A stretch of 45,585 nucleotides of DNA from Geitlerinema sp. PCC 9228. GTDB lineage: Bacteria > Cyanobacteriota > Cyanobacteriia > Cyanobacteriales > PCC-9228. The notes below the pieces were generated by a model. That model ran no database searches. It saw nothing but the letters and a program-made list of their open reading frames with translations, and was not told where the DNA came from. Numbering within the stretch: the first letter of the stretch is position 1; each line of letters starts with the position of its first letter. The stretch is from NCBI RefSeq assembly GCF_001870905.1, contig NZ_LNDC01000045.1, positions 1 to 45,585 of the forward strand, given 5' to 3'. Both the position numbers and the translations under genes were made by a program. This document shows positions 8,564 to 18,474 of this stretch, piece after piece.

Positions 8564-9449
8564 ATTTAGGGATGCTTTTGATAGACTAGCTCAAGATGAA
8601 AAGAATCAAGATATAGACGTTGCCATTCGCTCGTGGTGTGATGAAATTGGCTATGGAGATAGCTACCAACAGATAAAAAAAGAGTTATATAGTTGGATCG
8701 AAGATGGATGGGTTGTAGACAATATTAGCAAGATATACAACCAATTGCTTCGTTCAACAATGGAATATGGCAAAAAGAATACCCATATGCCTGTATTCCC
8801 TTTGTGGGATGATTTGGTAGGAAATCCAATTTTACAAGGTGCAAAAGATGGAATTGAAAGTATTGTTAAAGATACAAAAAATAGAATCAAAAAAATGGAT
8901 ATAAAATTAATATTGATAATAGCTTTTGTTTTAATGTCAATTGGACTAGTACTTTGGATATTGAAGTTAGAAAAAGAAAAAAAGTCCAATGACAAAAGGG
9001 AAATAAAAACTTTCCCATTAGAAATAGAAAGAGTACCACAAGGTTCCCAAGAAAAAACAATTTTTTTGTTAATTTTAGATGCGGAAGGAAGTAAAAAAAT
9101 TATTCCAAATCTTCGTTCTGAAGGTAAAATAACTTCCGAAATGGTCCATATTTTATCTTCTACTTCTATTATTATGGCTTTGTGGCAAGGAACTCAGGAG
9201 GAATTTACTAAAAAAGAACTGAATAAAAGCTTTGATTGCTCTCCAAACTCAGAAGTTTCTGAATATGATGTGTATGTCGTTGAAATTGAGCTAGCTAAAC
9301 GTGAAATAGAGTTTGAAAGGAATGCTAATGCGATGTCGCGATACAATGCTTTCAAAAGATTAGCGAATAAACCTGACTCCCACAAAATCACCAAAGTTTC
9401 CCAACGCCTTCCTAAAGAAGCCTACAATAATCCCCATCTCTATCGCTAA
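8556..9449 (+). CDS. Single-span membrane protein of the dynamin cluster
   Basis: 297 residues, not recognised. The N-terminal 115 residues are soluble and charged, with a Trp-rich stretch near 45-55. One strong transmembrane segment follows at about 117-136 (LILIIAFVLMSIGLVLWIL), flanked by KK on one side and KLEKEKK on the other. The C-terminal domain of about 155 residues is soluble, Lys/Glu-rich, and has no motif I know. Codon use is AT-rich compared with neighbours. Its start overlaps the end of the GTPase gene by 8 bp, so it is very likely made together with the GTPase and may tether it to a membrane; that role is inference. Confidence 0.7.
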   Translation: MSKFRDAFDRLAQDEKNQDIDVAIRSWCDEIGYGDSYQQIKKELYSWIEDGWVVDNISKIYNQLLRSTMEYGKKNTHMPVFPLWDDLVGNPILQGAKDGIESIVKDTKNRIKKMDIKLILIIAFVLMSIGLVLWILKLEKEKKSNDKREIKTFPLEIERVPQGSQEKTIFLLILDAEGSKKIIPNLRSEGKITSEMVHILSSTSIIMALWQGTQEEFTKKELNKSFDCSPNSEVSEYDVYVVEIELAKREIEFERNANAMSRYNAFKRLANKPDSHKITKVSQRLPKEAYNNPHLYR

Positions 9450-9471
9450 AATCGCTAAAGAGGAAAAAACA

Positions 9472-10740
9472 ATGCTAATTCCAACCAATCTAATCGCCGA
9501 TTCTGGAATTGTACAAGGATTAGCCAGCGGAGAGTTGGTTCGCTACGGTAGCGTAATTCGCCATGCTGCTGGTACAGTTCAAGGTGGTCAAATTGTTCGC
9601 CACCTGGCAGAAGCTCCCGGATTGACCAGTCAATTGGCAGGCTTGCCTTTTGCTCCCATTACTGGTGCAGCGAATTTTGTAGTTAACGGTGTTGGTCACG
9701 CTGTGACTTTCAACAAATTGGTGGGAATTGACCACCAATTGACTGGCTTGCAGCAAACAGCTTCCTCGATTCTTGGTGTCAGTCAAATTGCGGCTGGCGC
9801 TAGCGTTTTGGGGTTGGGGGTAAGTGTTGCCGGTTTTGCCTACATGGGTTCCAAACTCAATCAAGTGCAAAAATCGGTTGCCAATTTGCAAAAATCAATG
9901 GATGCGGGATTTCAGCGTGTTGAAGACCGTTTGGATAAAATTTCCGGTCAGCTTAATTATCTGTATTTGCTGGTGGAAGATAGTAGGGAACAACAAAAAC
10001 GCCTCAGCCAAGCGATTACCGAACTACACAAGGCTTTTTTGATTCAAAAAATTGCTAAACTGCAAGCGGAATTGGAAAGTCTGAAGCGATTTCCTGACGA
10101 TTCTCCGAAAGATGCGATTAATACGGCTACTGAGGTTCGTCTTTTTTTGGGAAATCAAGCGCTACAAACGCCTTGTGAATTGGAACCCAATACGCTGATG
10201 CTGGTGGATGTGGCGACGCAAGGTTGGGTGGCTGCGACGGCTACAGAAGCGCAACTTTTGTTGAGGCATGGCTATATTACAGATGCTAGAGAGGTTCTCG
10301 CTGAAACGGTTCCCCAGCTTCAGGAAAACGCGCAGCATTGGGGAGAAAAACTTTTAGAAAGCGATCGCGACGAACTCAATACTGCCTATCGCTTTGCCAC
10401 TCCCTACTTCCAAGACCATATTAGCAAAGAACGGGTGCAACGAATTGCGAGAATTTCTCAGCGCGATCGCGATCTTTCCCCGGAAAAAGCCTGGCAAAAA
10501 CAGCAAGATGCAGAAGTAGAAATGCAAATGAGTCGCACCAAGCCGCATTTGGACAAACATTGGCAATACCAGCAACTGGCTTTGGCGGAATATCTCGATA
10601 CCCTCAGCGAACTGGCTGCCAGACTCGACAGCCTGCTAGCGTTTGCTAAATTGTGCGAACGGCAAGGGGTGAAAAGCAGTCAGGAATTGCTACCCGGCAA
10701 CGATTGGGAATCGGGATTGTATCTGTTGCCAGCGGAGTAG
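9472..10740 (+). CDS. Protein with Gly/Ala-rich hydrophobic segment and coiled coil
   Basis: 422 residues, function unknown. Residues 1-90 are Gly/Ala/Val-rich. A glycine-rich hydrophobic run at about 98-125 (SQIAAGASVLGLGVSVAGFA) could insert in a membrane or pack as a helical hairpin. It is followed at once by an amphipathic coiled coil (about 126-195, with QVQKSVANLQKSMDAGFQRV). The C-terminal half is helical and soluble. A Shine-Dalgarno-like AGAGG precedes the ATG, and the gap to the previous gene is 22 bp, so it belongs to the same operon. The hydrophobic segment plus coiled coil is reminiscent of helical pore-forming or membrane-perturbing proteins, but that is a shape argument only. 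Confidence 0.65.
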   Translation: MLIPTNLIADSGIVQGLASGELVRYGSVIRHAAGTVQGGQIVRHLAEAPGLTSQLAGLPFAPITGAANFVVNGVGHAVTFNKLVGIDHQLTGLQQTASSILGVSQIAAGASVLGLGVSVAGFAYMGSKLNQVQKSVANLQKSMDAGFQRVEDRLDKISGQLNYLYLLVEDSREQQKRLSQAITELHKAFLIQKIAKLQAELESLKRFPDDSPKDAINTATEVRLFLGNQALQTPCELEPNTLMLVDVATQGWVAATATEAQLLLRHGYITDAREVLAETVPQLQENAQHWGEKLLESDRDELNTAYRFATPYFQDHISKERVQRIARISQRDRDLSPEKAWQKQQDAEVEMQMSRTKPHLDKHWQYQQLALAEYLDTLSELAARLDSLLAFAKLCERQGVKSSQELLPGNDWESGLYLLPAE

Positions 10741-10778
10741 ATGGCGCGATTCAAAAGCATGTTATTATACCCCCTGTG

Positions 10779-10799
10779 GTCCCCCTTGTCAAGGGGGAC
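10779..10799. terminator. Palindrome between convergent genes, possible bidirectional terminator
   Basis: GTCCCCCTT (10779-10787) and AAGGGGGAC (10791-10799) form a perfect 9-bp stem with a GTC loop, located between genes ending at 10740 (+) and 10815 (-). There is no T-tract; the sequence also resembles a common cyanobacterial interspersed palindrome. Confidence 0.4.
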
Positions 10800-10814
10800 G
10801 GTGGGGATGGCACC

Positions 10815-12143
10815 CTATTTGTTGTCCGTTCTTTCTTCCAAACGCCGCCGCCATTCGGCATCGATTTTTTCGGCTTGGTCCAGTTCTTGCTGGATTAAAT
10901 CGTCTTCGGTGGTGTACGCCAAATCTTGTTCGGTGATGACCGTTTCTTCAGCAAACTGGCGTGCGTAAGACAGCTTGTTCTGTACCTCTGGCGTAGCGCG
11001 ATTGAGAGCTGTGGCGCGTTCTTGGCGCTTTTGGTTGCGCTCTTCAATTTTTTGGTTGCGTCGCTGCAGCCAGAAATAGCGAATCAATGGAACCGCCAAG
11101 TAGGCAGTGCCGTATCCCAACAATAGCCAATAAATGGAGTTGACAAAGGCTACCAAACCGCCAATCTGTGCGGCAATGGTGCCATCTTGCAGCAAGACCC
11201 CTAAAATAATCGCCAGTACAAAGTTTAGCACGCCCAAACCACCGGCTAAAGTGAGCTGACTGGAACTCGCCTGGCTGAAAGGCCAGGAAAACTCCCGTAG
11301 GTAAGCGGGTACGGATTGCTGGCGTTGCTGACCGGCTGTGGTTTGCAAATCGGGGAAATGATACACAATCCCACCATCGGGACTGACGTGAGGCGTACCG
11401 TTAAAACGGGTTAACACCGGCAGCATGAAATCTTCGTCTTCCCGTTGCCATTGGGTTCCCAAATCGTCCAAATAGGGGGCAATTTGTTCGGCGACCACTG
11501 CACCTTTGTTGTTGCGAATGACCGTAGCAATATCTTGCCAGCGGCGTTCTTCCAAATTGGCATTGGGATTGCCGTCGCCAAACAGGAAGGAAAAGACCGC
11601 TTCTAAAAAGTTCATGTCGCTGGTGTCGCCGCTAGATCGACGTTGCTGTCGTTCGTAGCGTCTTTCTTCGTAGTCTGGGGAAAATACCCAAAACATATCG
11701 GGACCAAACCAGAAGTACGGCATGAAGAAAAAGCCGCCACCACCGCCATCGCTGTCGCCACCGCCGTCATCGTCGCTGCTGGAATTGAGGGCGAATATAA
11801 TGATGGTAATGGCGATCGCGATTAAGATAATCGAGAGAATCAGAATAATCCCAAACGAAATACGGATTAAATAAAATAAAACCTTCCATACCTTTTGCCA
11901 CCATTCTTGTAGTTGCAGGCGTAGGTATTTGTTACGCAGGATTGTGCGAAAATTCTGGGGAAACAGGTAGACGACATCTCCCGTCTCGGCTACTTGTAAG
12001 TGACCGCCGGCATCGGAAGCCAGAGCCAACAATCCCCGTTGTGCGGTATTAATATCTAAACCGGCTTTCGTAGCCACGTCGCCAACGGTGACCCGATAGT
12101 TTAGCTTTTCCACTGCCTGCGATATAGCGGGATTGGAAACCAT
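10815..12143 (-). CDS. Conserved cyanobacterial-type membrane protein with N-terminal winged-helix-like region
   Basis: 442 residues. The first 70 residues (VTVGDVATKAGLDINTAQRG and following) read like a helix-turn-helix or winged-helix domain. A strongly hydrophobic stretch (about 88-118) is followed by an Asp/Gly-rich tract and an aromatic-rich run (FFFMPYFWFGPDMFWVF). Two more hydrophobic segments lie at about 300-325 and 330-365, then a charged Arg/Glu-rich tail. It looks like an inner- or thylakoid-membrane protein with a cytoplasmic N-terminal domain. I do not recognise a named function. It is divergent from the pentapeptide-repeat gene: the two starts (12143 and 12208) are 64 bp apart and must share promoter sequence. 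Confidence 0.7.
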   Translation of the reverse strand: MVSNPAISQAVEKLNYRVTVGDVATKAGLDINTAQRGLLALASDAGGHLQVAETGDVVYLFPQNFRTILRNKYLRLQLQEWWQKVWKVLFYLIRISFGIILILSIILIAIAITIIIFALNSSSDDDGGGDSDGGGGGFFFMPYFWFGPDMFWVFSPDYEERRYERQQRRSSGDTSDMNFLEAVFSFLFGDGNPNANLEERRWQDIATVIRNNKGAVVAEQIAPYLDDLGTQWQREDEDFMLPVLTRFNGTPHVSPDGGIVYHFPDLQTTAGQQRQQSVPAYLREFSWPFSQASSSQLTLAGGLGVLNFVLAIILGVLLQDGTIAAQIGGLVAFVNSIYWLLLGYGTAYLAVPLIRYFWLQRRNQKIEERNQKRQERATALNRATPEVQNKLSYARQFAEETVITEQDLAYTTEDDLIQQELDQAEKIDAEWRRRLEERTDNK

Positions 12144-12207
12144 GCGTTTGCCTATTTACTCCAACGTGCCTTTATTCCAGTATAAAGATCGAACAAGAGG
12201 GATTGCT

Positions 12208-13161
12208 ATGAAGTTCAAAATCGCTGCGATCGCTGCTTTAACCGCTACCTTGGGTTGTACCTTGCCGGCGGTAGCCTACAATCCCGAACACCTGCGACAG
12301 TTGTTGGTTCACAATACTTGTCCCGGTTGCGACCTCCGCGGTGCCCCTTTGCCTGGTGTAGACTTAGAAGATGCCAACCTCTTGGGTGCCGATTTGCGCC
12401 GCGCCAATTTACGCCAAGCCAACTTACGGAAAACTAATTTAGCCAGTGCCGACCTACGCAACGCCGATTTGACCGATGCCGATTTGGAGAAAGCCAATTT
12501 TGGCAACGGCAATTTTTACGATCGCGATCGCTTTCCCGGTGTTGCTAACGCGGAACGTTTGGATTCGGTGTTAAAAAACGCTGCGGATTTGCGCGATGCC
12601 AAGCTGAGTTTTGCCAATTTAGACTCGGCAAATTTAGATGGGGCCAATCTATACCGTGCCCAACTACAAAATGCAACCCTGCGCAAGGCCGATTTACTCC
12701 GCGTGAATGGGGTCAATGCCGATTTTTCTGGTGCGGATTTGACCAAAGCTAACTTAACGGCTGCCAGTTTGCGAAATGCCAACTTTAGCAGCAGCAACCT
12801 CACTGAGGCTACTATCAGTGGGACTTTTTTCCTCAATGCTTCCCTACGCAATGCCAATCTGACGGATGTTTACGGTAGAAGACTGACCGAACGGGAACCG
12901 CCAGCGCCGACACGCTTCGATTTTGCCGATTTGACCCAAGCGGATTTAACAGGTGCTAGTTTGCCCCATGCTAGCTTTGAGTCGGCTACTATGCGGAAAA
13001 CGGTACTGCGAGATGGCAATTTTTCCAACGCCAAACTCCAAGAAGCCAATTTGTTTATGGCGGATTTGGAAGGTGCGAATCTCGATGGCGCTACCTTGGC
13101 GGATAGTATTTTGCCAGATGGCAGCATTTTCCAGGGAGATACCGCGCCGAACGACCTCTAA
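12208..13161 (+). CDS. Secreted pentapeptide-repeat protein
   Basis: About 317 residues from the ATG at 12208, which has an AAGAGGG Shine-Dalgarno 6-12 bases upstream; an earlier in-frame ATG at 12133 would place 25 odd residues before the signal peptide. The N-terminus (MKFKIAAIAALTATLGC through AVA) is a classical signal peptide. The rest is dozens of A(D/N)LXX pentapeptide repeats (LEDANLLGADLRRANLRQAN and on), which fold as a right-handed quadrilateral beta helix. A CPGC pair lies near the mature N-terminus. Periplasmic or lumenal location is likely. Function of such proteins in cyanobacteria is mostly unknown. Confidence 0.88.
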   Translation: MKFKIAAIAALTATLGCTLPAVAYNPEHLRQLLVHNTCPGCDLRGAPLPGVDLEDANLLGADLRRANLRQANLRKTNLASADLRNADLTDADLEKANFGNGNFYDRDRFPGVANAERLDSVLKNAADLRDAKLSFANLDSANLDGANLYRAQLQNATLRKADLLRVNGVNADFSGADLTKANLTAASLRNANFSSSNLTEATISGTFFLNASLRNANLTDVYGRRLTEREPPAPTRFDFADLTQADLTGASLPHASFESATMRKTVLRDGNFSNAKLQEANLFMADLEGANLDGATLADSILPDGSIFQGDTAPNDL

Positions 13162-13169
13162 AGTGGCTT

Positions 13170-16100
13170 TTAGAATTTCCCATCCAACGCCGCAACGCAA
13201 CGTTCGCAAATGGTGGGATGTTCTTGGGAAATGCCAACTTGGGTGGAATAGTTCCAGCAGCGATCGCATTTTTGACCGTCGGCTTCGGTAATGCCAACGG
13301 CTAGTTTGTCGGTTTCGCTGCGATAATCCAATTGTTGAATGGCTTCTGGCGAGGAAACCATTTCTACCTGGGAAACCAAGAACAAATAGCGCAGTTCGTC
13401 AACGCCGTTGGTTTGGGGTTTGGCTGGCTGTTGCGGTAGGGAGGTTGCGGTTTCGGTGGTGGCGGGTTCGCCGACGATTTGCTGTTTGGTGGTTTGGATT
13501 TTCTGTTGCAATGCCTGGCGATCGCGCGAGAATAGAAGATTGCGGACGACAAATACACCGCTGTATCCCAAGCCAATGAGTTGGAAAATGGCTGGCAATC
13601 CGGGAACTGTCGCGATCGCATTTAAAATACTAGCGGTCACTTTCAACACAATCCCCGCAGACAGCACCACTGCCGCTAAAGTTGCTCCTTTGGTGACCAC
13701 TGGCGACCAAACTTGCCAGGCAGTATTCAGCGCCGCAAAAAATGCATCCCATTCTTCCCTGGATTTGGGGAAAGTCTCAGGAAATTTCACATCGTCAACG
13801 GTCATCTCTTGGCTGACTTTGGCTGGGGATGGTTGGGGATTGGGTTCCGGTTGTGGTGAGGTAGCGGCAACTTGGTGTAACTCTTCCACCGCTTGACACA
13901 GTTGCGGGTCGCTCACATACAGCAAGGCTTTGGCATCTAAGGAAGCACCAATTTTCTTCTCGCTGCGTGCCGTTTCCAGGACTTTGTTGACTTCCATCCG
14001 AATTTGCCGTAATTTTTGCCAGCGGTCTGCCAGTTCTGGCTGGTTCCAGTGGGGTTCGGTATATACCCATCCCGACTCAAACACCGATTCTGCTGTGGTG
14101 GGATAGGGCAAATTCTGCCAAATATCTTCCGCCATGTGACACATCACTGGGGCAATGGAACGAGCTAAATTTTCCACCGCGATCGCCATTACCGTCTGAC
14201 AGCTGCGCCGCCGCCAGGAATCCGCCGCACTGATATACAGCCGGTCTTTCACCACATCCAAATAAAAATTCGACAGATCCACCACGCAGAAATTCTGCAC
14301 CATCTGGAAAAACCGGAAAAACTGATAGTTAGAAAACGCCGTGGTCACCTCTGCGAACACTTCGCTCATGCGATGCAGCATATAGCGGTCCAACTCCGGC
14401 ATTTCCTCGTAAGCTACCGCATGCTGGCTGGGGTCAAAATCGTGCAAGTTCCCCAACAGAAAACGCGCCGTATTGCGAATTTTCCGATACACATCCGCCA
14501 GCTGTTTCAGAATATTCTTCCCTAACGGCACATCCGAAGAATAGTCAACGGAAGACACCCACAAGCGCAACACATCGGCACCGTAAGGCGGGTCTTGTTT
14601 TTGATTGTTTCCACCAGCAATAACCACCTGGGGGTCGATAACATTTCCCAAAGATTTGCTCATCTTGCGTCCTTTTTCATCCAGAACAAACCCATGGGTT
14701 AGCACTGTTTTATAAGGAGAAATGCCATTGTTAGCAACACTGGTCAGCAAACTGGATTGAAACCAACCCCTGTGCTGGTCGGATCCTTCCAGATACATAT
14801 CCACCGGATAAGTTAATTCCTCTCTTTGTGCTGCCACAGCCGCCCACGAAGAACCGGAATCAAACCATACGTCCATGGTGTCGGTTCCCTTCCGGTAAGT
14901 GCGTCCGTTATTTCGGTAAGACTCCGGCAGCAGTTCTTCCACCGGCAGTTCCCACCAAGCATCGGATCCCCGTTCGGCAAAAATATTTTGCACGTGGGCA
15001 ATGGTTTCTTCCGTAAGCAGAGGTTCGCCGCTTGCTTCGTCGTAAAATACAGGAATGGGAACCCCCCAACTCCGCTGGCGGGAAATACACCAGTCGGACC
15101 GTTCCGCCACCATTGATTGAATGCGGTTTTTCCCTTGGACAGGAATCCACTGGACCTGTTCGATGGCTTGCAACACGGCTTCCCGGAAGCCATCCACCGA
15201 CGCAAACCACTGTTCGGTAGCGCGGAAAATGGTGGGTTTTTTGGTGCGCCAGTCGTAGGGATATTTATGGTTGTAGTCTTCTTCGTGTAAAAGAACGCCT
15301 CGTTCTTGCAAAGCATCGATGACCCCGCGGTTGCCATCTCCCAAAACGTTGGTCCCGGCAAACTCTCCCGCTTGTTCGGTAAAGTTGCCATGTTCGTCTA
15401 CTGGCGATAGGAGAGGCAAACCGTAGCGTTGCCCCACCTGAAAGTCTTCCAAACCGTGACCGGGGGCTGTGTGTACCAAACCAGTTCCGGATTCGGTGGT
15501 TACGTAATCCCCACCAATGACAATGGGACTGGTTCTTTCAAACACAGGATGCTGGTAGCTGCAATATTCTAACTGCCTTCCTGTGAGGGTTTCTTTCACC
15601 GTTAGCTGCCGCCCCATGACCTGGCTGAGGCGTTCTACTAGTTCCGCAGCTACAATTAAATACTGAAATTTTAGAGTCCCGGAACTGGAACGGGGGGCAT
15701 TTTGGTCGGACTCTGATGGGGAAGTTTCCCCAAAGCTTTTGCCGCCCGTGTCTTGGGACTGTTGGTTTTTCCTCCCCCCGACTTCGACGACGGCATACTT
15801 GAGTTCCGGGTTGACGCTGACCGCCAAATTTCCAGGAATGGTCCAGGGGGTGGTCGTCCAGATGGCAACCCCTAAATTGGGTAAATATGGAGATAGCTGT
15901 TCTTTGACCTCGGCGTTGAGTTCGGTAACCGCAAAAGCGGCATAAATGCTGCGGGAAATGTGGTTGTCGGGATATTCCAGTTCGGCTTCTGCCAAAGCAG
16001 TTTTGGAACTAGGACTCCAGTGAACTGGTTTTTTGCCGCGATAGATGTATCCCTTTAGAACCATCTGACCGAAAACGCCGATTTGGGCGGCTTCGTAAGC

Positions 16101-16589
16101 CGGCTTCAGGGTTAGGTACGGATTTTCCCAATCGCCCCACACACCGTAGCGTTGGAAGCCCTGTTTTTGCTCTTCTACAGTTTTTAGGGCAAAATCCCGC
16201 GCTTTTTGTCGCAGGGTCAAGGGGGTCAGTTGGGAACGTTCCGACGATTTCATTTGCTGCAGGACTTTTAGTTCAATGGGCAATCCATGACAATCCCATC
16301 CGGGGATGTAGCGAACTTTACGCCCTTGCAGCAGCTGGTAGCGGTTAATAATATCTTTGAGGATTTTGTTGAGGGCGTGACCGATATGTAAAGCGCCGTT
16401 GGCATAGGGGGGACCGTCGTGCAAAACAAATATATCCCCCGGATTGTTCTGGGACAATCGCTGGTAAATCTGCTTGTCTTCCCAAAACTGCTGGATTTCC
16501 GGCTCTCGCTTGGCGGAGTTGGCCCGCATGGAAAACGAGGTTTTGGGGAGGTTTACGGTGTCTTTGTACGAAGGTCCTGATTCAGTCAC
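13170..16589 (-). CDS. ileS: Isoleucyl-tRNA synthetase with CAAD membrane-anchor insertion
   Basis: 1139 residues, about 180 longer than usual bacterial IleRS. Class I signature HIGH is at 68-71 and KMSKS at about residue 640; the C-terminal zinc ligands are Cys1108, Cys1111, Cys1128 and Cys1131. Between the anticodon-binding region and the zinc domain, about residues 910-1060, lies an insertion: a Pro/Gln-rich linker, then a CAAD domain (about 934-1040) with two hydrophobic helices ([20 protein letters not shown] and the [19 protein letters not shown] region), then a second linker. CAAD is known to anchor cyanobacterial aminoacyl-tRNA synthetases to thylakoid membranes. A second, low-complexity Ser/Gln insertion is at about 270-310 in the editing region. 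It ends 8 bp from the convergent pentapeptide gene. Confidence 0.97.
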   Translation of the reverse strand: MTESGPSYKDTVNLPKTSFSMRANSAKREPEIQQFWEDKQIYQRLSQNNPGDIFVLHDGPPYANGALHIGHALNKILKDIINRYQLLQGRKVRYIPGWDCHGLPIELKVLQQMKSSERSQLTPLTLRQKARDFALKTVEEQKQGFQRYGVWGDWENPYLTLKPAYEAAQIGVFGQMVLKGYIYRGKKPVHWSPSSKTALAEAELEYPDNHISRSIYAAFAVTELNAEVKEQLSPYLPNLGVAIWTTTPWTIPGNLAVSVNPELKYAVVEVGGRKNQQSQDTGGKSFGETSPSESDQNAPRSSSGTLKFQYLIVAAELVERLSQVMGRQLTVKETLTGRQLEYCSYQHPVFERTSPIVIGGDYVTTESGTGLVHTAPGHGLEDFQVGQRYGLPLLSPVDEHGNFTEQAGEFAGTNVLGDGNRGVIDALQERGVLLHEEDYNHKYPYDWRTKKPTIFRATEQWFASVDGFREAVLQAIEQVQWIPVQGKNRIQSMVAERSDWCISRQRSWGVPIPVFYDEASGEPLLTEETIAHVQNIFAERGSDAWWELPVEELLPESYRNNGRTYRKGTDTMDVWFDSGSSWAAVAAQREELTYPVDMYLEGSDQHRGWFQSSLLTSVANNGISPYKTVLTHGFVLDEKGRKMSKSLGNVIDPQVVIAGGNNQKQDPPYGADVLRLWVSSVDYSSDVPLGKNILKQLADVYRKIRNTARFLLGNLHDFDPSQHAVAYEEMPELDRYMLHRMSEVFAEVTTAFSNYQFFRFFQMVQNFCVVDLSNFYLDVVKDRLYISAADSWRRRSCQTVMAIAVENLARSIAPVMCHMAEDIWQNLPYPTTAESVFESGWVYTEPHWNQPELADRWQKLRQIRMEVNKVLETARSEKKIGASLDAKALLYVSDPQLCQAVEELHQVAATSPQPEPNPQPSPAKVSQEMTVDDVKFPETFPKSREEWDAFFAALNTAWQVWSPVVTKGATLAAVVLSAGIVLKVTASILNAIATVPGLPAIFQLIGLGYSGVFVVRNLLFSRDRQALQQKIQTTKQQIVGEPATTETATSLPQQPAKPQTNGVDELRYLFLVSQVEMVSSPEAIQQLDYRSETDKLAVGITEADGQKCDRCWNYSTQVGISQEHPTICERCVAALDGKF

Positions 16590-16762
16590 GGTTACACTTC
16601 TGGATAGGGGGCAGAAATACTAGCTATTATTTTTACATTTTTGCGGCCCGAAAAGAAAGTTTTGGGTAGAATTCCCCAAGTAACTTCGGGGGGATTGCCC
16701 CTAGTAAGGTCGCGGGCAAATGGGCGATGCTATAAGTAAAGCGATCCCAGAGCATATTAGCT

Positions 16763-17152
16763 ATGGATTATATATATCACCTCGCCAATACGAGCCTAAC
16801 CCTACGGGTAGCAAACCATCTCCGTGCCCATCCTGAGTTCCCCACGGAATTTATGACGGTAATTCATCAAATTGATGGATGGGTGGTTCGCGTCAAGGTG
16901 AAGGATTCGCTGGATTCGTACCAGGCTGGCAATTTCCTGGCGTTTATGAACGAACTAGGTATTCCTTACCAGCCGGATATTCGCATCCGCATGGCCCTGT
17001 GGAGTTTGGAAAGCGGACAGTCTCCCACTCAGGTAATGCGGCGCTATCACGTTGCAATTGTATCCCACGGCGAACCTAATTTTGATGAAATTCAGCTCTT
17101 CCGGCATCAATTTGTGAAGGGACTGGGCTATTGCCCGGAAACCTTGGCATAA
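16763..17152 (+). CDS. Small conserved-type hypothetical protein
   Basis: 129 residues with a mixed alpha/beta composition, no signal peptide or membrane segment. The coding pattern is ordinary for this genome and an intrinsic terminator follows at 17233, which support a real monocistronic gene. I do not recognise the family. A GC-rich imperfect hairpin (CCCCAAGT, ACTTCGGGG, about 16673-16691) lies between this gene and divergent ileS. Confidence 0.65.
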   Translation: MDYIYHLANTSLTLRVANHLRAHPEFPTEFMTVIHQIDGWVVRVKVKDSLDSYQAGNFLAFMNELGIPYQPDIRIRMALWSLESGQSPTQVMRRYHVAIVSHGEPNFDEIQLFRHQFVKGLGYCPETLA

Positions 17153-17232
17153 TTTCTTGGTTGAAATGGGCAACTACCGCTACAGTATGGTTGGCCTGTA
17201 AAGTTTCATGACAATCTATTTGTTGACCAGGG

Positions 17233-17263
17233 GGCGAATGCGAGAGGCAGTTCGCCTTTTTTT
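17233..17263 (+). terminator. Intrinsic terminator
   Basis: GGCGAA (17233-17238) pairs with TTCGCC (17251-17256), followed directly by seven T residues. It ends the transcript of the gene at 16763-17152. Confidence 0.7.
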
Positions 17264-17460
17264 GTGAATGAGGTTGCTTAGTTCTTATATGTCTGGCTTG
17301 GTTGAAGGTGAATTCCAAGATATGCTACGTTTGGTGGCAGGCATAGAAGGGTCGTGTTATAATATCGGCGTATCACAAAAGAAGCTAACATCTCGCTCGC
17401 ATTTCGCGTTGGAGAAGGCTTTCAGGATATCTATAAGTTTTTATTTGCTTCCGTGAGGTT

Positions 17461-18390
17461 ATGAAACGCGGCATTTATATTTTAGGCAATAACCGGGTTC
17501 GAGAGAATGCGATCGCGCTTTTGAATAGCATTCGACTGTATGACCGGGAAATTCCCGTTTACTTAGTTCCCTTTGACGACCAATACCAAGAGCTACTAGC
17601 AAGCTTGCAGCCAAAAGGGGTGGAATTGTTTCCCAATTTAGATAAAATTCAACAACTCTCCCAAAAAATGAAAGCCTGGTTTCCAGAAGGCTTTTTTTCG
17701 GGAAAATCCAGTTTGAATAAGCTACGCAAGTTTAATTTTTGGTTGGGACCGTTAGATGAATTTCTCTATATAGATACCGATATCGTTGTTTTTGAAAAAG
17801 TTGCCGATATTTTAGACTATTTGTCAGAATATGAATTCCTCTGCTGCGATTTCCAACATAAAGGCGGATTGAAAAATATTTTTAATCCCGTAGTACGAGA
17901 AAAAGAAATTTTTACAGATAGCGATTTGCAATATGTTTTTAACAGTGGATTGTTTGCATCCAGAAAAAATATAATCTCCGAGTCTCGCATGGATGAAATT
18001 TTACAAGAATGTAGCAACCATCGAGAGTATTTTGATTTTACTAATAGAATTGTGGACCAACCTCTTTTAAATTATATGGTTCTGAAATGTACCTCCAAAC
18101 GTTTAAATTTAGTCAGAGTTCCTGGTTGCAATGCTGGTAGTTGGGCAGGTTCTTCCCATTTCCAGCAGGTAGAACCGGGGGTTCTTTACGATGGCAATCG
18201 GCGCTTGAAATATTTACACTGGGCGGGTAGAAGACCGAAAGATGCCTACCAGGAAATTTGGGAGTACTATCGCTACATGTACGAACCCAAACCAGAACCA
18301 GTGAAGGTTCCGTTTTGGCAGCAAATTTGGACAAGTACCAAGCACAATATCAAAACAAATCTTCAAGCCTTGCTCAAAAGATCGTCTTAA
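17461..18390 (+). CDS. GT8-like glycosyltransferase-fold protein
   Basis: 309 residues. The N-terminus reads as a Rossmann-like nucleotide-sugar fold (MKRGIYILGNNRVRENAIAL), and a DxD metal motif, DTD (106-108), follows FLYI, as in family-8-type glycosyltransferases. No membrane segment or signal peptide is seen, so it acts in the cytoplasm. The next gene is a sulfotransferase and the one after (opposite strand) a GT4 glycosyltransferase, which suggests a surface-glycan role, but donor and acceptor are unknown. Confidence 0.7.
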   Translation: MKRGIYILGNNRVRENAIALLNSIRLYDREIPVYLVPFDDQYQELLASLQPKGVELFPNLDKIQQLSQKMKAWFPEGFFSGKSSLNKLRKFNFWLGPLDEFLYIDTDIVVFEKVADILDYLSEYEFLCCDFQHKGGLKNIFNPVVREKEIFTDSDLQYVFNSGLFASRKNIISESRMDEILQECSNHREYFDFTNRIVDQPLLNYMVLKCTSKRLNLVRVPGCNAGSWAGSSHFQQVEPGVLYDGNRRLKYLHWAGRRPKDAYQEIWEYYRYMYEPKPEPVKVPFWQQIWTSTKHNIKTNLQALLKRSS

Positions 18391-18474
18391 ATGTTTTGGG
18401 GGATTTATCAAATATTCACAATTAATTACAAATGATTTTGATAAAATATTGCTTGCTGTTGTTGGAATCGCAAG

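Noticed and set aside
13408-13896. 162-codon plus-strand frame antisense to ileS
   Set aside because: It lies over the CAAD insertion of ileS, whose frame is clearly the coding one.
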